DNA of 64,000 nucleotides from Marasmius tenuissimus (lineage: Eukaryota; Basidiomycota; Agaricomycetes; Agaricales; Marasmiaceae). The stretch is taken from the NCBI GenBank assembly GCA_029532415.1, contig JAQOTA010000047.1, forward strand, positions 682,001 to 746,000, in the 5' to 3' direction. Within the stretch, counting starts at the first letter, position 1, and each line of letters begins with the position of its first letter. A model generated the notes under the pieces. The model was not told the origin of the DNA, did no database searches, and saw nothing but the letters and a program-made list of their open reading frames with translations. The position numbers and the translations under genes were made by a program. Positions 60,492 to 64,000 of the stretch are shown here, piece after piece.

Positions 60492-61924
60492 TTAATTCCC
60501 GACATCATCTATGGTAACATGGGACGCCGCCACAGCCGTGATCGGAACGACTGTGGCTTTCTTGCTACTTTGATCATCCGAGCCGCACGCGTCTATCCCA
60601 ATTTCAGCTTCATCGACGGTCCGGGGTCGTCCCGCAAAGTGCAAAACGCTACCCCAACTGATGTCAATGGAGGTGAATGTCTTGCTTGAGCTCCGATCAG
60701 AGCTCGCGATACGTATGACGATTGAGGAGAAGGTTAATCCCTAAAGAAGATAAAATGTGGTGAACGATGGTGACAACGGCAAGTTGCATGTGAGGTGAAG
60801 ACTTACGACAATAGAAGGTGCCTGGTGATACACTCATGCATGAGAATGTGGTTGGCAGACCCAAGAAAAGACAGACCGTGATGAGGGCGACGAGATGGAC
60901 ACTATCGGCCCTCACGACGTTACAGACGACCACGACGATAATACAGGTCAAGTAGAGAGCAGCTACGAAAACAGGGATGGAAGTGTCAGTTCGACCATAC
61001 AGCAAAGAAAACTCGATGTTGCGACCTACCCGACTCTATAACAACTACTGATGTCCATCTCAACCTCAGCGAAGATGAGAGCTCGGTTTCACGTTCTGAA
61101 ATGTAAAGCTTGATAGCAATGAGAGCTATGTTGTGACTGGATGAGTAGACAGCCCTGTAATGGAGAAGAGCCAGAGGATGCACCGGTGCATAGGAGGTTC
61201 AGGAGAAGAGTGATACAATAAAAAGCGGTGAGAAGTCCCGTGGCTTCAGGCGTTCTGAAAGCAAGATCGCTATAGTTGGCAGCCAACAACCCGCCACATA
61301 CTGGGACCAGAGTCAATTGGTGAGCATGTCACGAGTCGAAAGGGATGCTTACTGATGCCAGCGATAGACAATAAGCAAGGGATAGCAGAGGCTACTAGAC
61401 TTCTAGACCAAACGGCAAAGACACGGTAGACCTGGCCAGGCTAGTTGTCAGTCCGACAAGTCACGGTCTTGCCCCAAACACAATAGTATTCACCATGAAG
61501 ATATCAGCAATCATCGTAAGAGAGACATAAATTCCGTAGCGGAGCCTTGCCAATTTGATGCTGATTTCGATCGGGGGGGCATCGTTCCCGCTGAAGAACA
61601 ATTTCATAGTGATTTGTATATCTACTCCCATCGTCTGCACTTGTCATCAGCTTAGCCAGAATAAGAAAATTCATGAAACTCACTAGAGTTATCAAGACGA
61701 ACAACATGAACCCGGTACTCGCGAGATACATGAACACAAAGCCCGGTACCGCTTTCTTGCATAAAATACGCAATGTCTGAAGGGAAACAATCAAATATAT
61801 GCCTGTGATTGAGGAGTGGTTTCAGCCTTTTCATTCCACGTTAGCATTTTCAACCCTCACCATACATGATGCCCTCCAGGAGCATCCCAATGAGACCGGC
61901 CTTCGCGAGGACACTCAAGGACAT
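60492..61924 (-). CDS. 7TM membrane protein, array copy E (truncated C terminus)
   Basis: ATG 61924 gives MSLSVLAKAGLIGMLLEGIM, then IYLIVSLQTLRILCKKAVPG, FVFMYLASTGFMLFVLITLV, RLRYGIYVSLTMIADIFMV, VYRVFAVWSRSLVASAIPCL, CGGLLAANYSDLAFRTPEA, LLTAFYCITLLLNLLCT, ALIAIKLYISERETELSSS, ALYLTCIIVVVVCNVVRA, APSIV and GLTFSSIVIRIASS. The tail ends TIDDVGN followed by TAA. In copy C the aligned bases read aatcaacttata, with a glutamine codon where E has the stop, so E has lost about ten residues by a point change. The downstream bases still resemble the former coding tail. Confidence 0.78.
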
Positions 61925-61974
61925 GACGTTGAAGTCGAAGAAGGGGAGGCAGTATGGGAGTTCGGATTAGAGAC

Positions 61975-62095
61975 TCGACCAGTGTAATCTATTTCTTCGT
62001 GGTCCCCGAGAGAATTGTTCACTTCCTCAAAAGTCACCGAAACGGAAGCTAAGTAGCAAAAATAGATCCCCCGGTTAAATTTTGCAGGGGCGGAG
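61975..62095 (-). promoter_or_regulatory. Conserved 5' module, copy E
   Basis: On minus it contains cgcccctgcaaaatttaacc, gggggatctatttttgctac, tttcggtgacttttgaggaa, gtgaacaattctctcgggg and gaagaaatagattacactgg-tcgagtc. The gatcgtagatc core is altered. Confidence 0.55.
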
Positions 62096-62538
62096 ATCTT
62101 GGGGGTTCGGGACATGATGCAACTTGCAAGAAGTTTCGGAAGGCGCCATGATGCTCAACTCAGAAACCAGAGCCGAATAGTCAATTCCGCAACTTAGCGC
62201 ATGTTGAGCTTTATTCAGGAGCGAAGTACTATTGCTTGTAGCAACCCGTATCGAAAGAGAATTCCCATGGCAAGCGGCCCATAAAGTCCGTTACGAGCCC
62301 CAAACTCCGGAGCGCTGAACAGGCCTTGATGCTGGGCGGCCAGTGAGTATAATGCAATGAAGTTCAAGACCATCATTTGACTTGAAGGCTCTTCTAATCC
62401 TGAGCGTCCCGTTCCTCAAAAGGAAGGAGAATGTTGTTAAAAAGTACTATGAATACAAAGAGGATCGAGGAAGGGAGTAGGTAACGAGACGACGAAGCCA
62501 GGAGAGCGACCTGTCATCGCTGTCGACTCTCGAGACTC
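62096..62538. other. Spacer between array copies E and F
   Basis: About 440 bp, 3' flank of F and upstream of E. Nothing recognised. Confidence 0.35.
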
Positions 62539-64000
62539 TCAACGATACCGTGTATCCCGTTCTGAAAGACGAGTCTCGACACTATCTGCGGAACACAGGG
62601 GGGGCGGATTCGCTTGTGCAATCACAGTCGTGATTGTAGCGACCTTGGCTTCCTCATTACTTTGACCATACAAACATCCATCCATCCCGGTTCCAGCTCG
62701 ATAGACGATCCGGGGTTGCCTCGCGAACCGCAGAACGCTCTGAGTCCCCCGACTGATATCAATGGAGGTGAATGTCCGATTGCTTGTGCTCCGGCTTAAT
62801 CTTGCAACGCGGAGGATGATTAAGGAGAAAGTCAGCCCCTAATGGAGGCAAAAATGCAATGAACAACGGCTCAGCGGACTGTATATCATGGTACGACTTA
62901 CAACAATCGGAGCTGCCTGTTGGTACACTCATGGATTAGATTGCTTGGGTGGCAGAATCAAGAAAAGACGGACCGTGACGAGGGCGATGAGGTGGACACT
63001 ATCTGCCCTCACGACGTTACAGACGACTACGACGATAATGCAGACCAAGTAGAGAGCAGCTACGGAGGAAGCAATGAAATGTTGATCCGGCACATACAAA
63101 AAAGCTTGAAAGATTCGATGTCGCGACTTACCCGACTCTATAATTACTGACATCCATCTCAACCTCAGCGAAGATAAGAGCTTGGTTTCATATCCCGAAC
63201 TGTAAAGTTTGAAAGTGATGAGAGCTATGTCGTGGGCGGATAAGTTGCAACCCTACACCAAGACTGAAGAAGGAGCCAGAGGACGTACCGGTGCACGAGG
63301 CGTTCAGGGCAAGAGTAATAGTGTAAAAAGTGGTGAGAAGTACCGTAGCCCGAGGCGTCCTGGAAGTAAGATCGCTGGCATTGGCAACCAACAACCCCCC
63401 ACTTACTGGAACCAAAATTCAACTGGTGAGCCCAATCAATGTCGCGACTCTGAAGGGATGCTTACTGATGCCGGCGATAGATAGCAAGCAAGGGGTGGCA
63501 GAGACTACTAAACTTCGAGACCAAACGGCAAAGACGCGATAAACCTGGCCAGAGTCGTCAGTCCAACGATTTCCCCCCGAATAGAACTATATTCACAAGG
63601 AAAGTATCGGCAATCATGGTGAGGGAGACATAGGTCCCGTAGCGCAGCTTTAGCAGTTCGGTGGTGATTGCAATCGTGTCATGGTTCCCGCCGATGAATA
63701 ATCCCACCGTGATTCGTATATCTACCGCCAGCGTCTGCAATTGTCATCAGTTCAGCCAGCGCAATGACACCCCTGAAACCTACCAGAGTTATTAGGACGA
63801 ACAGAAGAAGCGTAGTGCTCGTGAGACAGACGAAGACAGAGCCTAGTGCCACTTTTTTGCGCAAAATACGCAAGGTCTGTACAAAAACAGTCAGATATAC
63901 ACCTGTGGCTGAGGAATGAGTACGGACTATTGACTCCGCATTTACCCTCACCGTAGACGATACACTCCAGGAACGTCCCAATGAGACCAGCCTTTGCGAG
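62539..64000 (-). CDS. 7TM membrane protein, array copy F (start codon just beyond right edge)
   Basis: The first exon is cut by the window edge: the visible part encodes LAKAGLIGTFLECIVYG, so only about six N-terminal codons are missing. Then VYLTVFVQTLRILRKKVALG, VFVCLTSTTLLLFVLITLV, KLRYGTYVSLTMIADTFLV, VYRVFAVWSRSLVVSATPCL, SGGLLVANASDLTSRTPRA, LLTTFYTITLALNASCT, ALITFKLYSSGYETKL, ALYLVCIIVVVVCNVVRA, a short APIV exon and GLTFSLIILRVARLS. The tail ends DTRYR at 62539. The IISERQ-type motif has decayed (KLYSSGYETK), and one residue of the short PSIV exon appears to be missing. The rest is open, so the gene is probably functional. Confidence 0.74.

Overview
The window is nuclear DNA of a filamentous basidiomycete, most likely an agaricomycete. 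The genes are split by many short introns (about 45-70 bp, GT..AG, often starting gtgagt or gtaagt). Both strands are used, and several proteins belong to membrane-protein families that are expanded in mushroom-forming fungi. I assigned coding regions by hand-splicing the reading frames; exon joins are inferred from splice consensus and from agreement between paralogs, not from transcripts.

Layout. 1-8 kb: a glycoside-hydrolase-like gene with a long Pro/Gln-rich tail that runs off the left edge, a P-loop kinase of the uridine kinase/YFH7 type, an orphan 7TM protein, and a membrane-bound glycosyltransferase-like protein. 8-24.5 kb: four paralogs of a single-pass membrane protein with a Cys-rich ectodomain (two on minus, two on plus) plus one degenerate relic. 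They are interrupted by an RSC1/RSC2-like chromatin-remodelling subunit and a 2OG-Fe(II) oxygenase. 24.7-26.8 kb: mitochondrial proline dehydrogenase. 28-43.2 kb: three Pth11/fungal-rhodopsin-like 7TM paralogs. In the 3' flank of the first lies a 903-bp insertion with inverted repeats and a TA target duplication, recognised by comparison with the empty site beside the second. Between them sit VPS4 and, directly downstream on the same strand, a diverged VPS4 paralog whose Walker B residues are lost, as well as a small conserved nuclear-type gene. 44-64 kb: six paralogs of another 7TM family, three on plus and then three on minus. They flank a Hal4/Sat4-type protein kinase and the ribosomal protein gene RPL19, and five of the six visibly share a conserved 5' module; the upstream region of the sixth is outside the window.

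How the genes relate. Housekeeping genes (VPS4, RPL19, PUT1, the RSC subunit, the kinase) form single-copy islands among locally duplicated surface or membrane protein genes. The duplicates differ by ordinary birth-and-death events: a one-base frameshift, a relic fragment, an early stop, an extended C terminus and a transposon insertion. No metabolic gene cluster, CRISPR array, rRNA or convincing tRNA was seen.
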